Part shown: one piece after another, positions 42,491 through 52,050 of the stretch
Position numbering within the stretch: the first letter of the stretch is position 1
Layout of the letters: every line of letters starts with the position of its first letter
Assembly (NCBI GenBank): GCA_013154095.1
Contig: JAADDD010000004.1
Coordinates: 62,001 to 126,000, forward strand
DNA from: a bacterium
GTDB taxonomy: Archaea; JAADDD01
DNA length: 64,000 nucleotides
Reading direction: 5' to 3'
Program-made: the position numbers and the translations under genes
Notes under the pieces: model-generated
What the model saw: only the letters and a program-made list of their open reading frames with translations
Told to the model about the DNA's origin: nothing
The model's database searches: none

Positions 42491-44168
42491 GACGGTAAGT
42501 AATAGTTCGTATTAAATCCTTGCCAGGAATAGTTTCTCCTGTAATAGGTGGACGAAGAATAAACCGCATATATGGCTTGTTTTCTACTGTAATAATTGCT
42601 TCTTTGGAATTTATTAGCTCGATTTTTGTTTTTATTAAATTATACATGTAGCGCGAAATTCCTGCCATTGATTCTCCTAAGTAAACAAACACAGGAATCT
42701 TTTCAGCAAGCTCTTTTAGCATTACCTCTACACGCGACATTAAATAATCGTCCGTGAGCACTAGCCGAGTATAGTCAAGAAATAGCACAATGTCTTCGCG
42801 CTTTTCTGCCAGCTTTTTCACTGTTTCTATTAGTGCTAGCATTATTGCAGATTTCTCTAGTTCGCTAATATCGTCGTAGTTCAGTGCCACTAAGTTTATG
42901 GCTTCCTTGAATGGCTGAAAACCAGGAGTGCTGAAAGTGACCAAGAAGTAAGGGTGCTTGCCCAGCGCATACAAGCAGCGCTTGAGCTGCAGCATCTTAC
43001 TGTAGCCTACCTGTTTGTGCCAACCCTTATACTCGAGGTACTGGATGCAGGCATTAATGAACTTGTCGAGCGAGTCTACTGGCAGCGAAGAGTACTTGAG
43101 GTAAACTAGCGCATCGCGCAGCATGAAGCGTAGCTCCTTGTCGTTGATGCCTAGCAGCTCCAGAGCTACTTCTGGCGATAAACTATCCATCCTGAAGCGC
43201 AGAGGTAATCCATGCTCTACTTTAGGGTCAAACACAACAACATCAGGACAAGAAATCATATTAATTTCAAGCTTCGCTAGATCTTTTAGGTCCTCTTTGT
43301 TTTCTTTTTCGCTAAACAAAGAAAAAATGTACTCGTTGTAGACTGGAATTACTGGAGAGTGCTTGATTCCTACGTAGTTTTCTGCCATTATTTTTATGAA
43401 CTTGTAGTAGGATTCTTCTTTGCCCAAAATTCCTACAATGCTGTTCCTGAAAATTCTAGCCTCGATAAAGACAGGCTCTCCAGTTCTCCTGAATCCCATC
43501 GGTAACAGTTCTGCAGTAATGTATTTTTCGGGAAACTTGAAACCAGAACGAAACACCGGCAATGGGGCACTTTCTTGCCTTTTTTCTTGTTTAACTTCTA
43601 CTATATGATCAATAAACAGTGGTTCGTTCAGCAGCTTAAGGATATACCTGTCTATTTCAAGGCCTTCCTCTTCTCTTAAATCTCTGAGCACTACTCCGTA
43701 CTGACCAGAAAGTAAGTGCACCTGTCTAGCAAGTTTGTCGCAGCGCTCGTATACTTCTTCGAATGCTTCTAGCAGTTTCTTTTCTGCAATTTCAGAGTAC
43801 TTGCCTTTTTCGATGTCTTCGGCCGACACGTTCAGGTCAACGTACTTTATTTCAGGAGCTACTAGCACAAACATGCCGAAGAATTCTGGCTCCGCCTTGC
43901 TTACCAGTGAAACTTCCACTCCTGCCAGCCTAAGCTCTTTCATGAAAGAAAGTATATCTCCACTCACCACCAGTAATGGCTTGATTATTTTAATTCCAAA
44001 GAGCATTGAGGCAGGGCCCTGTTCTTGCGTTGTTATTATAGAAGCAAGGAACCCTTGGGCATTGCGGTACAGCAGCACGATGTAATCTTTATATTTAATA
44101 GTAGAGATATGTTTCCACGGACCGTGCGGGAAAAATACTTCTTCGCTGTTAGCAGGCATATTATTCAT
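42468..44168 (-). CDS. Large protein, possible degenerate HerA/FtsK-like ATPase
   Basis: A 566-aa soluble protein. The middle holds a sequence laid out like a HerA/VirB4-type ATPase: a strand then GILGKEESYYKFIKIMAEN where a Walker A loop would be, followed by DVVVFDPKVEHGLPLRF, and a Walker-B-like IVLFLDYTRLVL near residue 435. The loop lacks the GK[S/T] signature, so if the fold call is right it is a pseudo-ATPase. The N-terminal 200 residues are unknown. It is paired with a six-helix membrane protein in the pilus-like locus. Fold assignment is by eye and weak. Confidence 0.5.
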   Translation of the reverse strand: MNNMPANSEEVFFPHGPWKHISTIKYKDYIVLLYRNAQGFLASIITTQEQGPASMLFGIKIIKPLLVVSGDILSFMKELRLAGVEVSLVSKAEPEFFGMFVLVAPEIKYVDLNVSAEDIEKGKYSEIAEKKLLEAFEEVYERCDKLARQVHLLSGQYGVVLRDLREEEGLEIDRYILKLLNEPLFIDHIVEVKQEKRQESAPLPVFRSGFKFPEKYITAELLPMGFRRTGEPVFIEARIFRNSIVGILGKEESYYKFIKIMAENYVGIKHSPVIPVYNEYIFSLFSEKENKEDLKDLAKLEINMISCPDVVVFDPKVEHGLPLRFRMDSLSPEVALELLGINDKELRFMLRDALVYLKYSSLPVDSLDKFINACIQYLEYKGWHKQVGYSKMLQLKRCLYALGKHPYFLVTFSTPGFQPFKEAINLVALNYDDISELEKSAIMLALIETVKKLAEKREDIVLFLDYTRLVLTDDYLMSRVEVMLKELAEKIPVFVYLGESMAGISRYMYNLIKTKIELINSKEAIITVENKPYMRFILRPPITGETIPGKDLIRTITYRLAGSYVP

Positions 44169-44220
44169 CTGTAAAATTTTTTATTATTTAAATTAACTCG
44201 CTATAATTATAGGTGGGTTA

Positions 44221-45036
44221 ATGGCAGGATTTTTCAGCGCGAAGCAAGGAGACAGCAAAAAAGAGGAAAAAATCATCCAGCTCATCCGTTCCTGGTATTA
44301 TAATAACGGCAAGTCGATCGACGAAATCATCGCTGAGCTAAAGGAAGGCTGGGGTCTAGGAGAAGAGCAGGTCCGCGAACTGCTGGTTCGTGCTGGTCTC
44401 GTGAGTCCTTCTGACAGGTTCGCTGCACTGCCAGAATCTAGGAAGCTTACCGCACTCGATGTTGTCGTTTCGCGCGACAGGTTCCAGCGTCCTGCTTTTA
44501 GCCTCGGGGGAACACAGAGCACGGCTAACATTAAGCAGATGATAGACAATGCAGTGAATGATCTAGAAAACAGGATAAACAAGAAGCTAAAACTTCTAGA
44601 GAAAAACATTGCAGATCTCTCCTCTCAGCTTAGCGAGCACATGAAAACTGTAGAGCAACTAAAACAAGAAATAGAAAAACTTAAGCAGATGATAGACGAA
44701 AAATCATTAATTTCTCTGCTTAATAGAGTTAGGTCAGATATTTCACAAGTAATAGATAAAATAGAAAACATTAGATTATTGCTTAACCAAAATAAAGATG
44801 AAATTGAAAGACTAGAATCCACTATTAACCTGCTGAAGTTCTCAAAACCGCAGGAGCAGGTAGTGCAGCAACCGCAACCAGAGCAGAAACCTCCAACAGC
44901 GCAGCAGCTCAAGCGCAGCTTCGAGGATATATTTAAGCCGAAAGCTTCTGCTGTGCAGGTAGTGAGCAGTGTGCAGCAGGAGGAAGACAAGTTCGAAAAA
45001 GAGATACAAGAAATCCTCAAAATTCTAGAAGAGTAA
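44221..45036 (+). CDS. Helical domain plus coiled-coil protein
   Basis: A 271-aa protein. Residues 15-62 form a small helical domain (KIIQLIRSWYYNNGKSIDEIIAELKEGWG), residues 105-215 a long coiled coil (NRINKKLKLLEKNIADLSSQLSEH onward), and 216-235 a Pro/Gln-rich linker before a short C-terminal helix. A GGTGGG site precedes the ATG. Not recognised. Its setting among secretion genes suggests a cytoplasmic partner of the membrane machinery. Confidence 0.6.
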   Translation: MAGFFSAKQGDSKKEEKIIQLIRSWYYNNGKSIDEIIAELKEGWGLGEEQVRELLVRAGLVSPSDRFAALPESRKLTALDVVVSRDRFQRPAFSLGGTQSTANIKQMIDNAVNDLENRINKKLKLLEKNIADLSSQLSEHMKTVEQLKQEIEKLKQMIDEKSLISLLNRVRSDISQVIDKIENIRLLLNQNKDEIERLESTINLLKFSKPQEQVVQQPQPEQKPPTAQQLKRSFEDIFKPKASAVQVVSSVQQEEDKFEKEIQEILKILEE

Positions 45037-45038
45037 AG

Positions 45039-45695
45039 CTAGGGCTGTTTTTTTGCTCCTGCTGCATTTATTAGTGCTTCTAGTGCTGTATCAAAAGGAG
45101 CACTGAGCAACGACATAAAGCTGAACGTGAACGGAGCCTTGATCTGTACCAGCTTTGTCTTGCAGTGCTCGCAGAACATGCCTCCATTCCGCTGCGCGTA
45201 CTTGCTTGCCTCATCTTGCGACTTGAAAGTGTAGAGCCTGAAGCAGGCAGGACACCAGTAAACTATTTGTTCAGGAGACTTCTGTTCTAGTTCTTGCAGC
45301 TTCTTGTAGACCTTGTAGTAGGCTGCTAGCGTAATAGCTGCTGTAGGATTATTAATGAACAGGGATGCTTTTGTTTGCAGGTAATTGTTCAGTACCTGCA
45401 TTATTATTCTTGCTTTTTCGTCGTCAGGTATATTAGCACTAGACAGTATCCTGTCGAGGTTTTCCTTTAGTTTTTCTTCCGAGATCAGGTCGAAGTATGG
45501 CTCGAGAGGCGAAGTGTCTTTATGGGTAAAGAAATCTAGGTACTCACTCGGACTCTTTTTCTTCTTTCCTCCTGTTCTGTACAGCGAAAAAGCTACAGCT
45601 AGCAGCAAGAGAACAAAGATAAAGTTACCGTAATTTGTTACATGGAAAATTATTAGCAGAATTAGCAGCAAAAGTATTATAATAAACCAAGACAT
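45039..45695 (-). CDS. Membrane protein with cytoplasmic zinc ribbon
   Basis: A 218-aa protein with two N-terminal transmembrane helices (3-40), a basic spacer (GGKKKKSPSEY), a helical region (65-145) and a zinc ribbon made of CPAC (about 152-155) and CEHC (about 181-184). The C-terminus has a weakly hydrophobic stretch. Not recognised. It follows another two-helix membrane protein by 11 nt and converges on the coiled-coil gene with 2 nt between stops. Confidence 0.6.
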   Translation of the reverse strand: MSWFIIILLLLILLIIFHVTNYGNFIFVLLLLAVAFSLYRTGGKKKKSPSEYLDFFTHKDTSPLEPYFDLISEEKLKENLDRILSSANIPDDEKARIIMQVLNNYLQTKASLFINNPTAAITLAAYYKVYKKLQELEQKSPEQIVYWCPACFRLYTFKSQDEASKYAQRNGGMFCEHCKTKLVQIKAPFTFSFMSLLSAPFDTALEALINAAGAKKQP

Positions 45696-45706
45696 ATTTA
45701 TCGCTT

Positions 45707-46186
45707 CTATCTATTATCCTTCTTCTTTTTCGGTTGTGGTTTCTCCGAAAAAGAACTGATAACTTGCTGCATAAAATCGGAGAAAGGCTTTTTCTTTGCT
45801 CCTTCTGGTTTACCGTAAAAGCCTCCCTTCGCCGGACCAGCGGCTTCTCCGCTCATTATAGCCTTATCGATCTCGCGCACCTTAAACATGAGATGGTGCA
45901 GCAGGTCTGTCATCAGTGCATCGCTGTAGCGCACCGAGGCAGACCATTTCGGGTCTGAGAGAAGAACAGAAGAAGAGTAAAAAGCTTCGGGGTACCTGTT
46001 GTCTAGTACTTCATCCAGACGCTTAAGGTCTTCTTGGGCTTTCTTTACTTGAAGATACTCTTCTTTTTTGATTAGAGCTAGGCTAAGTAAACAAACAAGC
46101 AGAAGCATTATCATGTAAACATTGCCCTGAAAAACAAAAAACAGCAACAGCAGGACTAAGAGCACAGCAATCGCTTCCTTGATCAT
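45707..46186 (-). CDS. Two-helix membrane protein with soluble tail
   Basis: A 159-aa protein with two hydrophobic helices (5-40) and a charged cytoplasmic domain ending in a Lys/Pro-rich tail (PQPKKKKDN). Size and topology resemble the next gene downstream (45039-45695), without its zinc ribbon. It starts 4 nt after the stop of the 99-aa membrane protein, in a run of five minus-strand membrane genes beginning with the archaeosortase-like gene. Confidence 0.55.
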   Translation of the reverse strand: MIKEAIAVLLVLLLLFFVFQGNVYMIMLLLVCLLSLALIKKEEYLQVKKAQEDLKRLDEVLDNRYPEAFYSSSVLLSDPKWSASVRYSDALMTDLLHHLMFKVREIDKAIMSGEAAGPAKGGFYGKPEGAKKKPFSDFMQQVISSFSEKPQPKKKKDNR

Positions 46187-46190
46187 TTTA

Positions 46191-46490
46191 TCATGACTTT
46201 AGTGAGCGTACTACTACTAGAATCATTAGTATACCGATAATAAAAAACAAAGAGAGCGTGAAGGCTCTCCAAACAAAATAAACAATTATTAGTGAAAGGA
46301 AGAGCGCGACACCTTCAGACATCTCGAACTGTTCCTTGAACAATCTCCAGAGTATGATCAGCAAGAAAATGAGCACGACAAATTGCAGACCTGGCGATAC
46401 TAGCAGAGGTAAAATAATAAAGCAGACTGCAAAAATGAGCAGGCCTGCAACTACTGCCCACTTCAGGAAATTGCCTGCCTGTCCTCGCAT
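46191..46490 (-). CDS. Small hydrophobic membrane protein
   Basis: A 99-aa protein that is almost entirely transmembrane, with three to four helices (about 10-30, 33-48, 55-75 and 77-96). It lies 4 nt downstream of the 170-aa membrane-protein gene in the same operon. No family recognised; with its neighbours it forms part of a small-membrane-protein group attached to the archaeosortase-like gene. Confidence 0.55.
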   Translation of the reverse strand: MRGQAGNFLKWAVVAGLLIFAVCFIILPLLVSPGLQFVVLIFLLIILWRLFKEQFEMSEGVALFLSLIIVYFVWRAFTLSLFFIIGILMILVVVRSLKS

Positions 46491-46494
46491 TTTC

Positions 46495-47007
46495 TCAGAC
46501 AGTTACAGTGAGCACGATGCCTATAACTGTCGCGACCAGCATGCAGACAAGAAAACCATACACGCTGCGCTTAATTTCTATGTGCTTGTCCTTGATGTCG
46601 AACAGGTCGAGCAGCAAAGCAACAAACAGTCTGGTACCATAATATACTGCTAGGCTAGCAGGAATAAGTACAAGCAAGTACAGTACAACGAACTCGAGCG
46701 GCACAGCTCCGTTCAACGCATAGCTTATGTAATAACCGTCTATTTTACCTTTGTAATAATAAATGAATGGTACGAGGAAGATAACACCCATCGAGCATGT
46801 ATACATTGTCGCAGTTTCTAGAATAGGATAGAGCAACTTTTTTGCATTTTCTGGTATTTTTGCTTCTGCGATAAATTTCTCGATAAATTTAGGAGTGGCC
46901 TTGCCTGCACTGTGAAGCGTTGCTTGAATGCCAATAATCCAGAAAAGCAAGTTAAGAATCACAAAGATTAGTGGCAATTTTTCTACGAAACCAAGGAATT
47001 TTTCCAT
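46495..47007 (-). CDS. Hypothetical four-helix membrane protein
   Basis: A 170-aa protein with hydrophobic helices at about 10-30, 67-85, 100-128 and 150-168, and a charged loop (KATPKFIEKFIAEAKIPENAKK) between the first two. It begins inside the 3' end of the archaeosortase-like gene (56-nt same-strand overlap), so the two are probably coupled. Function unknown. Confidence 0.55.
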   Translation of the reverse strand: MEKFLGFVEKLPLIFVILNLLFWIIGIQATLHSAGKATPKFIEKFIAEAKIPENAKKLLYPILETATMYTCSMGVIFLVPFIYYYKGKIDGYYISYALNGAVPLEFVVLYLLVLIPASLAVYYGTRLFVALLLDLFDIKDKHIEIKRSVYGFLVCMLVATVIGIVLTVTV

Positions 47008-47470
47008 AATACCATACTATGTACAATCCAGGTAATAAAATGAACAGTAAGCTCCTAAAAATGCACTGGTGCGCGATTATAAAAACATGGACAGAAAACT
47101 GCAGGAAGTAAAGCGTTGCCAGCAAGCGCACAAAATTAGCATATCCTGCAGTTCCTAGTACTAAGAGAAACCCTAGGATTCGCTGCTTTCTTGGCTTGTC
47201 TAGCGTGCAGAGACAGGCTAAGCCAAAAATTAGGCCAAGATCAAGCGCAGTGCAGTTCCAGGAAAGTCTAAGCTTGTGGCCATTAAACCACAGATAGCAG
47301 TTCTTGCAGGCTACGTGCTTGCCAAGAAAGCCGAGGTAGGCAGCAACTAGCCTGCAGTATGCCTCGGCGACTATTTGCCACAACAATGTATAATATATAA
47401 ATAATGAAATAATACATAATAATAAATATAATAGCAGTTCTTTCTGTTGCTGCCTGCTAAGTTTATACAT
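46952..47470 (-). CDS. Archaeosortase/exosortase-like membrane protease
   Basis: A 172-aa polytopic membrane protein. It shows the exosortase/archaeosortase catalytic arrangement: Cys in LSWNCTALDLGL (family pattern C-[ST]-[AG]), Arg in YANFVRLLATLY (pattern N-x-x-R) about 60 residues later, and His in IIAHQCIFRS. Such enzymes cut C-terminal sorting signals and attach surface proteins to lipids. It heads a minus-strand set of membrane genes and is divergent from the secretion ATPase gene. No protein in this window has the usual C-terminal motif plus helix plus basic tail, so its substrate is elsewhere or unusual. Confidence 0.7.
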   Translation of the reverse strand: MYKLSRQQQKELLLYLLLCIISLFIYYTLLWQIVAEAYCRLVAAYLGFLGKHVACKNCYLWFNGHKLRLSWNCTALDLGLIFGLACLCTLDKPRKQRILGFLLVLGTAGYANFVRLLATLYFLQFSVHVFIIAHQCIFRSLLFILLPGLYIVWYYGKIPWFRRKIATNLCDS

Positions 47471-47491
47471 GCTCTGGCTTGTCTATACCTA

Positions 47492-49753
47492 ATGCAGCTT
47501 AAATACTATCTCGTGCGTTCTGGAGACCAAACAGTCCTAAAAATAGATGTTTCTAAAACCCAGCTCTCCGATGACATTGCTGCAGAACCTCAGTTAATGT
47601 ATAATGTAATTCATTTACTGAAAGAAAATCCTGGAGTAGCTAAAATCGTTGTTACTGGTGTGTTTGAGCGAGTATACAACGAAGAAGTCACAGAGCTACT
47701 AAAGGAAATAGCCAATGTTGTCGACCTGCTTGAAAAATACCGTGTGTGGACATACAACTACATTTTTGGCGAAACACAGGGCTGCTATTCTCTGTACGGC
47801 GAATGCCATGATTTTCTCGTGTACCTGGTCGAGGAACTGCTGCCCCGCGATCCAATATACGCGTACCAGGAATTGCTGCAAGAAATAGAGAGAGTGAAAT
47901 ATTTTCTCTCGAGCAGCAATCCTTACTATCCGCAGGAATGCCTGACAAAGTACCTTAAAGTGCTGGAATATGTGCGCTCTTTGCTCGAATCTACTAAATT
48001 AATTAATTATGTAATCTCGCAGGGCATCAGGATAGAAAAGGGTGACCGCAGCATCTATGCAGTGTTGCTCCGCTCGGAAATAAAGCCACAGTACATAGAA
48101 GTAGAAGTTGTCAAGGAACCAGAAGAAAAGCTCGAGCTAGTTGACAGCTATTCCTTTGACGACTACGAAGTAAAAATATACCGGCACGAAGACAAGATCG
48201 AGTATTTATACTACATTACCTTACCGGAGCACCAGTTCTCTGTAGAAGAGTACATCGTGTACACTGAACTGATGCGGCTAGTTTCTCGTGGGCGCCTTGT
48301 TACTGCCAGTTTTGTCGACCCTTCTCGCACACGCGAACACCTCGAGCGAGTCTATCTTGGCATGGCACTAGATGTTGCGCAGCAAAAAGGGATAGAACTC
48401 AGCCCTGAGCAAGCATACAAGATCGCGAAAGTTATCGTGCGCTACACTGTCGGTTACGGTCCAGTAGAGGCGATCTTGCGCGACCCAAAAATAACCGACG
48501 TCTACATCGATGCTCCTGTAAGCTGGCAACCTGTGTATGTTGTGCACGCAGAGTACGGTGAGTGTGTGACAAACATTAAACTAACGGAGAGCTTCCTTAA
48601 CAGGCTAGCTTCTAGGCTACGAGCACTTTCTGGTAGACCTTTTGATGAAGCCCATCCTGTGCTGGATGCAGAAATTCCTGAGCCGTTTACCCGTGTTGCG
48701 GCAATCACGAAACCGCTTTCTCCTGACGGCATTGCCTTTGCTCTGCGCAAGCACCGAGAAAAGCCCTGGACCTACCCGCTATTTATTAATAACAGGATGA
48801 TTTGCCCAGAGGCTGCTGCGCTGCTCAGCCTCGTTATAGAATACAATGCAGCTATCATGTTTACTGGCTCGCGCGGCGCAGGAAAAACTTCCATGCTAGG
48901 AGCATCGATGCTGCAGATACTGCCAAAGTATAGGATTCTTACAATCGAAGATACGCTTGAGCTGCCAGTAGAGTACATGAAAAAGATTGGCTTCAAAGTG
49001 CAGCGCCTAAAAACTCGCTCTGCTGTCGCAAGAGAAGGCGAGGAGACCTACGAGCTCAGCGCAGCAGACGCTGTACGCACGGCTCTCAGGCTAGGAGATT
49101 CTGTACTAATAATCGGCGAGGTGCGCTCGCTCGAGGCTAGGGAGCTCTTCGAGGCGATGCGTGTCGGCACTGCCGGCTATTCTGTCATGGGCACTATCCA
49201 CGGAGAGAACGCTTACTCTGTCTGGGACAGGATAGTCAACGACCTAGGCATCCCTTCTACGCAGTTCAAGGCCACAGACCTCATCGTTGTTGCGAGGCCG
49301 CTGCGCTTCAAGGGCAGCCTTAAGAAGTACAGGCGTGTAGTCGCGATCACAGAAGTGAAAAAGCAGTGGAAGAGCGATCCTCTCGAAGAAGGTGGCTTTT
49401 TTGATATAATGTATTATGATATATATCAAGATAGGCTGCGCTTCGCTGATGATTTTCTGGAAAAGAGTGAGCTGCTAAAGAAAATCATGAAATATACTGG
49501 TTTCACAGAAGACGATATCTTAAATGAGTTAGCAGTGCGCAGCAAGCTCTTTGAATATATTGTACAGGTGGCTAACACTTATGGCCTGCCAGAACTCATG
49601 GAAGGCTACTGGTCAGTGTACGCTAAAAACAAGTACATTCTGCTGGCAGAAAGAATGCGCGAAGAAATTGGAGGAGTAGACTACAAGCGGTTGTTTTATG
49701 AGTGGAAAAGCTGGTTCGACAACGAAGTCGTAAAATCCTTGCTAAGAACATGA
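47492..49753 (+). CDS. Type II/IV secretion ATPase (GspE/FlaI family)
   Basis: Hexameric ATPase that powers assembly of type IV pilus-like structures. The start was set at the ATG at 47492, giving 753 aa, longer than typical FlaI because of an N-terminal region of about 250 residues of unknown fold. The conserved part contains VGYGPVEAILRDPKITDVYIDAP, Walker A TGSRGAGKTSML (about 459), an Asp box near LTIEDTLELP, Walker B VLIIGEVRS and the His-box region MGTIHGENAY. The stop overlaps the start of the membrane platform gene as ATGA. Confidence 0.93.
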   Translation: MQLKYYLVRSGDQTVLKIDVSKTQLSDDIAAEPQLMYNVIHLLKENPGVAKIVVTGVFERVYNEEVTELLKEIANVVDLLEKYRVWTYNYIFGETQGCYSLYGECHDFLVYLVEELLPRDPIYAYQELLQEIERVKYFLSSSNPYYPQECLTKYLKVLEYVRSLLESTKLINYVISQGIRIEKGDRSIYAVLLRSEIKPQYIEVEVVKEPEEKLELVDSYSFDDYEVKIYRHEDKIEYLYYITLPEHQFSVEEYIVYTELMRLVSRGRLVTASFVDPSRTREHLERVYLGMALDVAQQKGIELSPEQAYKIAKVIVRYTVGYGPVEAILRDPKITDVYIDAPVSWQPVYVVHAEYGECVTNIKLTESFLNRLASRLRALSGRPFDEAHPVLDAEIPEPFTRVAAITKPLSPDGIAFALRKHREKPWTYPLFINNRMICPEAAALLSLVIEYNAAIMFTGSRGAGKTSMLGASMLQILPKYRILTIEDTLELPVEYMKKIGFKVQRLKTRSAVAREGEETYELSAADAVRTALRLGDSVLIIGEVRSLEARELFEAMRVGTAGYSVMGTIHGENAYSVWDRIVNDLGIPSTQFKATDLIVVARPLRFKGSLKKYRRVVAITEVKKQWKSDPLEEGGFFDIMYYDIYQDRLRFADDFLEKSELLKKIMKYTGFTEDDILNELAVRSKLFEYIVQVANTYGLPELMEGYWSVYAKNKYILLAERMREEIGGVDYKRLFYEWKSWFDNEVVKSLLRT

Positions 49754-51642
49754 TAGTAGAACAGGAAACCGTTGATCTTGAGCAAGTAATCGAATCCAGT
49801 TCTTTTGCCGAAAAGTTCGAAGAACTATTGAGGAAATACAAGAAAAAAGAAGGCAAGTTTAGGTTCAGCAAGAAAGAACAGCAAGTAGTCGAGTTTCTGC
49901 ACTTGCAGATCCATCCTTCGCAGCTCGCTCAGTTCAAGCAAGCTTGCGCCCTTAAAGGAGTAGTGCTGCCAGTTGCTGCTGCTTTAATAGGTTTCTTGCT
50001 TTCTTCTAGCTACATTCAAATTTTGCTCTCTCTTCTTGCAGGAATAGTAGCATATATAATATATCTATACTTCGTGTTCAATATTCTTGAAATAATTTAC
50101 GAGCTAGAAAAATTGTATTCTTACAGAGAGGCAATAAACTTTGTCGAATATCTTGTAATGCAATTAAGATTGAATCCTAACTTAGAAAATGCACTAGAAT
50201 TTGCAGTAAAATATGTAAAAGGTTGCTTTGGTAGAGATATTAGGATTAAGCTAAAAGAAATCTCATTTAACCCGTTGCTAACTCCAGAAGATCTGCTAGA
50301 TTATGTAAACAAAAAATGGGGAGATGTTATACCTGGACTGAAATCTGCGATTAATTTAGTCAAAGCGTCGATAATCGAGAAAGACGGTGCGCGCAGGCAA
50401 GAACTGCTCGATGCTGCCATAGCAGAGATTTCTGACGCGATTTATTTAGACATCGCGAAGCGCATTAAAGGACTGAAACAGCCAAGCATGGCCCTGTTCT
50501 ACATGGGAGTATTCTTGCCCGTGCTGCTCTCAATACTTTATCCTATTCTTATATTTACTCCAGCAGCAGTGCTTGCTTCTAGACCTGTAGCCATCTCGCT
50601 TTTCTGGTTCTTGCTACCTTCCTTGCTCGCTCTTTTTGTTGTTTTTCTTCTTCTCCAGCGACCAATCATTTACTTTGTACGAACCAGGAGCAAGTGCTCG
50701 CTGCCTCTTAGTCAGCTGCTAGCCTATTTTTCTCTTACTCTCTTGCTACTTTTTATAATCTATTACTTTGTTAAAGTGCCAGTAGCAGTTATTCTGCCGT
50801 TGCTGCTCTTCGGTTTTTTTGCCAGCACAGCTCTCAGGCGAGCTTCTGACAAGGCATACAAGGAAGTGCTTGAAATAAAGCAGATCGAGGAAGAGTTTCC
50901 TGATACACTGTATCTTCTAGCCACTAAACTGAACCAGGGTAGACCTATAGAAGAAGCAATAGAATATGTTATAGAAATGCTGCCTAACTACAAGATTGTG
51001 CAAAAATTCTACAAGCAGGTCTACGAGCTGTACCTGCGCACTGGAGCCACGCTTGAGCAACTGCTCTTCTCTCCAGAATATAATCTTTCTGCACTGCTAG
51101 GCTCTGAGCTTGTCTACAATGCGCTGAAAACAATCGTTGATGCAGTGAAGCTCGGACCAAGAACTTCTGCCAGCGTAGTTTCCGCGCTCATTACTCAGCT
51201 GAGCAAGGTAAAGAAAACCAAAGAACTAGTTGATGATTTATTCTCTGAGATAGCTTCTGCAATGAAGTTCCTTTCTGTGTTTGTTGCTCCTTTCACCCTT
51301 GGTATTGTTTCTGGTTTGTACAATGTCTCGCTTTCTGTGGTTTCAGGAATTTCTAGGTCATTTTCTGCTGGAGGTCTAGGCGCAGGCGTAGTCCAGAGCA
51401 TGGTAGGCATTAGCTTTTCCGCGGCTAGCCTTTCTCGTGTGCCTTCTGCAATGTTCATGGCGCTTGTGCTGGGCGTCTACACGCTTATCATAACGGTGTT
51501 CCTGACAGTTTATTCTGAATACGTCAAAGAAGGTCCAATCTTGCCTGAAATCCTGCACGTTCTAAGCAAAAATTTAATACTAGCTGTAGGAGTTTATTCA
51601 GTAGGACTCATAGTTGGAAGTTTTTGCCTTGGAGGACTCTAA
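49750..51642 (+). CDS. TadC/FlaJ-type membrane platform protein (GspF domains)
   Basis: Integral membrane partner of the upstream ATPase. The start was set at the ATGA-coupled ATG at 49750 (630 aa). It has two GspF-like halves, each with a cytoplasmic four-helix domain and transmembrane helices (about 75-120, 260-315, 330-365, 520-555 and 590-628). The second half contains LYLLATKLNQGRPIEEAIEYV, typical of archaeal TadC/FlaJ. The pilin-like genes follow within 11 nt. Confidence 0.9.
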   Translation: MIVEQETVDLEQVIESSSFAEKFEELLRKYKKKEGKFRFSKKEQQVVEFLHLQIHPSQLAQFKQACALKGVVLPVAAALIGFLLSSSYIQILLSLLAGIVAYIIYLYFVFNILEIIYELEKLYSYREAINFVEYLVMQLRLNPNLENALEFAVKYVKGCFGRDIRIKLKEISFNPLLTPEDLLDYVNKKWGDVIPGLKSAINLVKASIIEKDGARRQELLDAAIAEISDAIYLDIAKRIKGLKQPSMALFYMGVFLPVLLSILYPILIFTPAAVLASRPVAISLFWFLLPSLLALFVVFLLLQRPIIYFVRTRSKCSLPLSQLLAYFSLTLLLLFIIYYFVKVPVAVILPLLLFGFFASTALRRASDKAYKEVLEIKQIEEEFPDTLYLLATKLNQGRPIEEAIEYVIEMLPNYKIVQKFYKQVYELYLRTGATLEQLLFSPEYNLSALLGSELVYNALKTIVDAVKLGPRTSASVVSALITQLSKVKKTKELVDDLFSEIASAMKFLSVFVAPFTLGIVSGLYNVSLSVVSGISRSFSAGGLGAGVVQSMVGISFSAASLSRVPSAMFMALVLGVYTLIITVFLTVYSEYVKEGPILPEILHVLSKNLILAVGVYSVGLIVGSFCLGGL

Positions 51643-51653
51643 GGTGAAAGTTA

Positions 51654-52046
51654 ATGAGATTCCAGGCTTTTGAGAGCTTTAAGATACTCATTGCAGTAAT
51701 TGTAGGACTTCTACTAATTTCTGTTTTTGTGCTCTGGATTACCAGAGCAAAAGCTATGAACCCGCAGGCAGCTGCCTGCGTAGAGTCTGGCGGTGTAATT
51801 AAAACAATTACTGGAGTGCCGACAAAGACAGGCAAGATCGAGACATTGTTCATTTGCTGCAGCAAGAACACGTACACCTGGATGGGCATGTACTGGAACG
51901 CAAAAGGAGACGTTCCTCCGCTAAATGCCAGCATCCAGCAGCGCTTTGCGCAGCTTGCCCAGCAGCTCTGCTCTAACAGCAAGCTCACTACCATGAGGTT
52001 TACTCTAGCACCAACTTCTACGGCAAAGAACACGACAAAGAAGTGA
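51654..52046 (+). CDS. Pilin-like protein 1
   Basis: A 130-aa protein with a short N-terminus (RFQAFESFK), one hydrophobic helix (about 10-30) and an outer domain with four cysteines and two C-terminal sequons. A GGTGA site precedes the ATG. The layout, a short positive leader, one helix and a small outer domain, is that of type IV pilin-like subunits. No classical class III signal cleavage site is clear. It is the first of the small genes following the ATPase and platform genes. Confidence 0.65.
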   Translation: MRFQAFESFKILIAVIVGLLLISVFVLWITRAKAMNPQAAACVESGGVIKTITGVPTKTGKIETLFICCSKNTYTWMGMYWNAKGDVPPLNASIQQRFAQLAQQLCSNSKLTTMRFTLAPTSTAKNTTKK

Positions 52047-52050
52047 GGAG

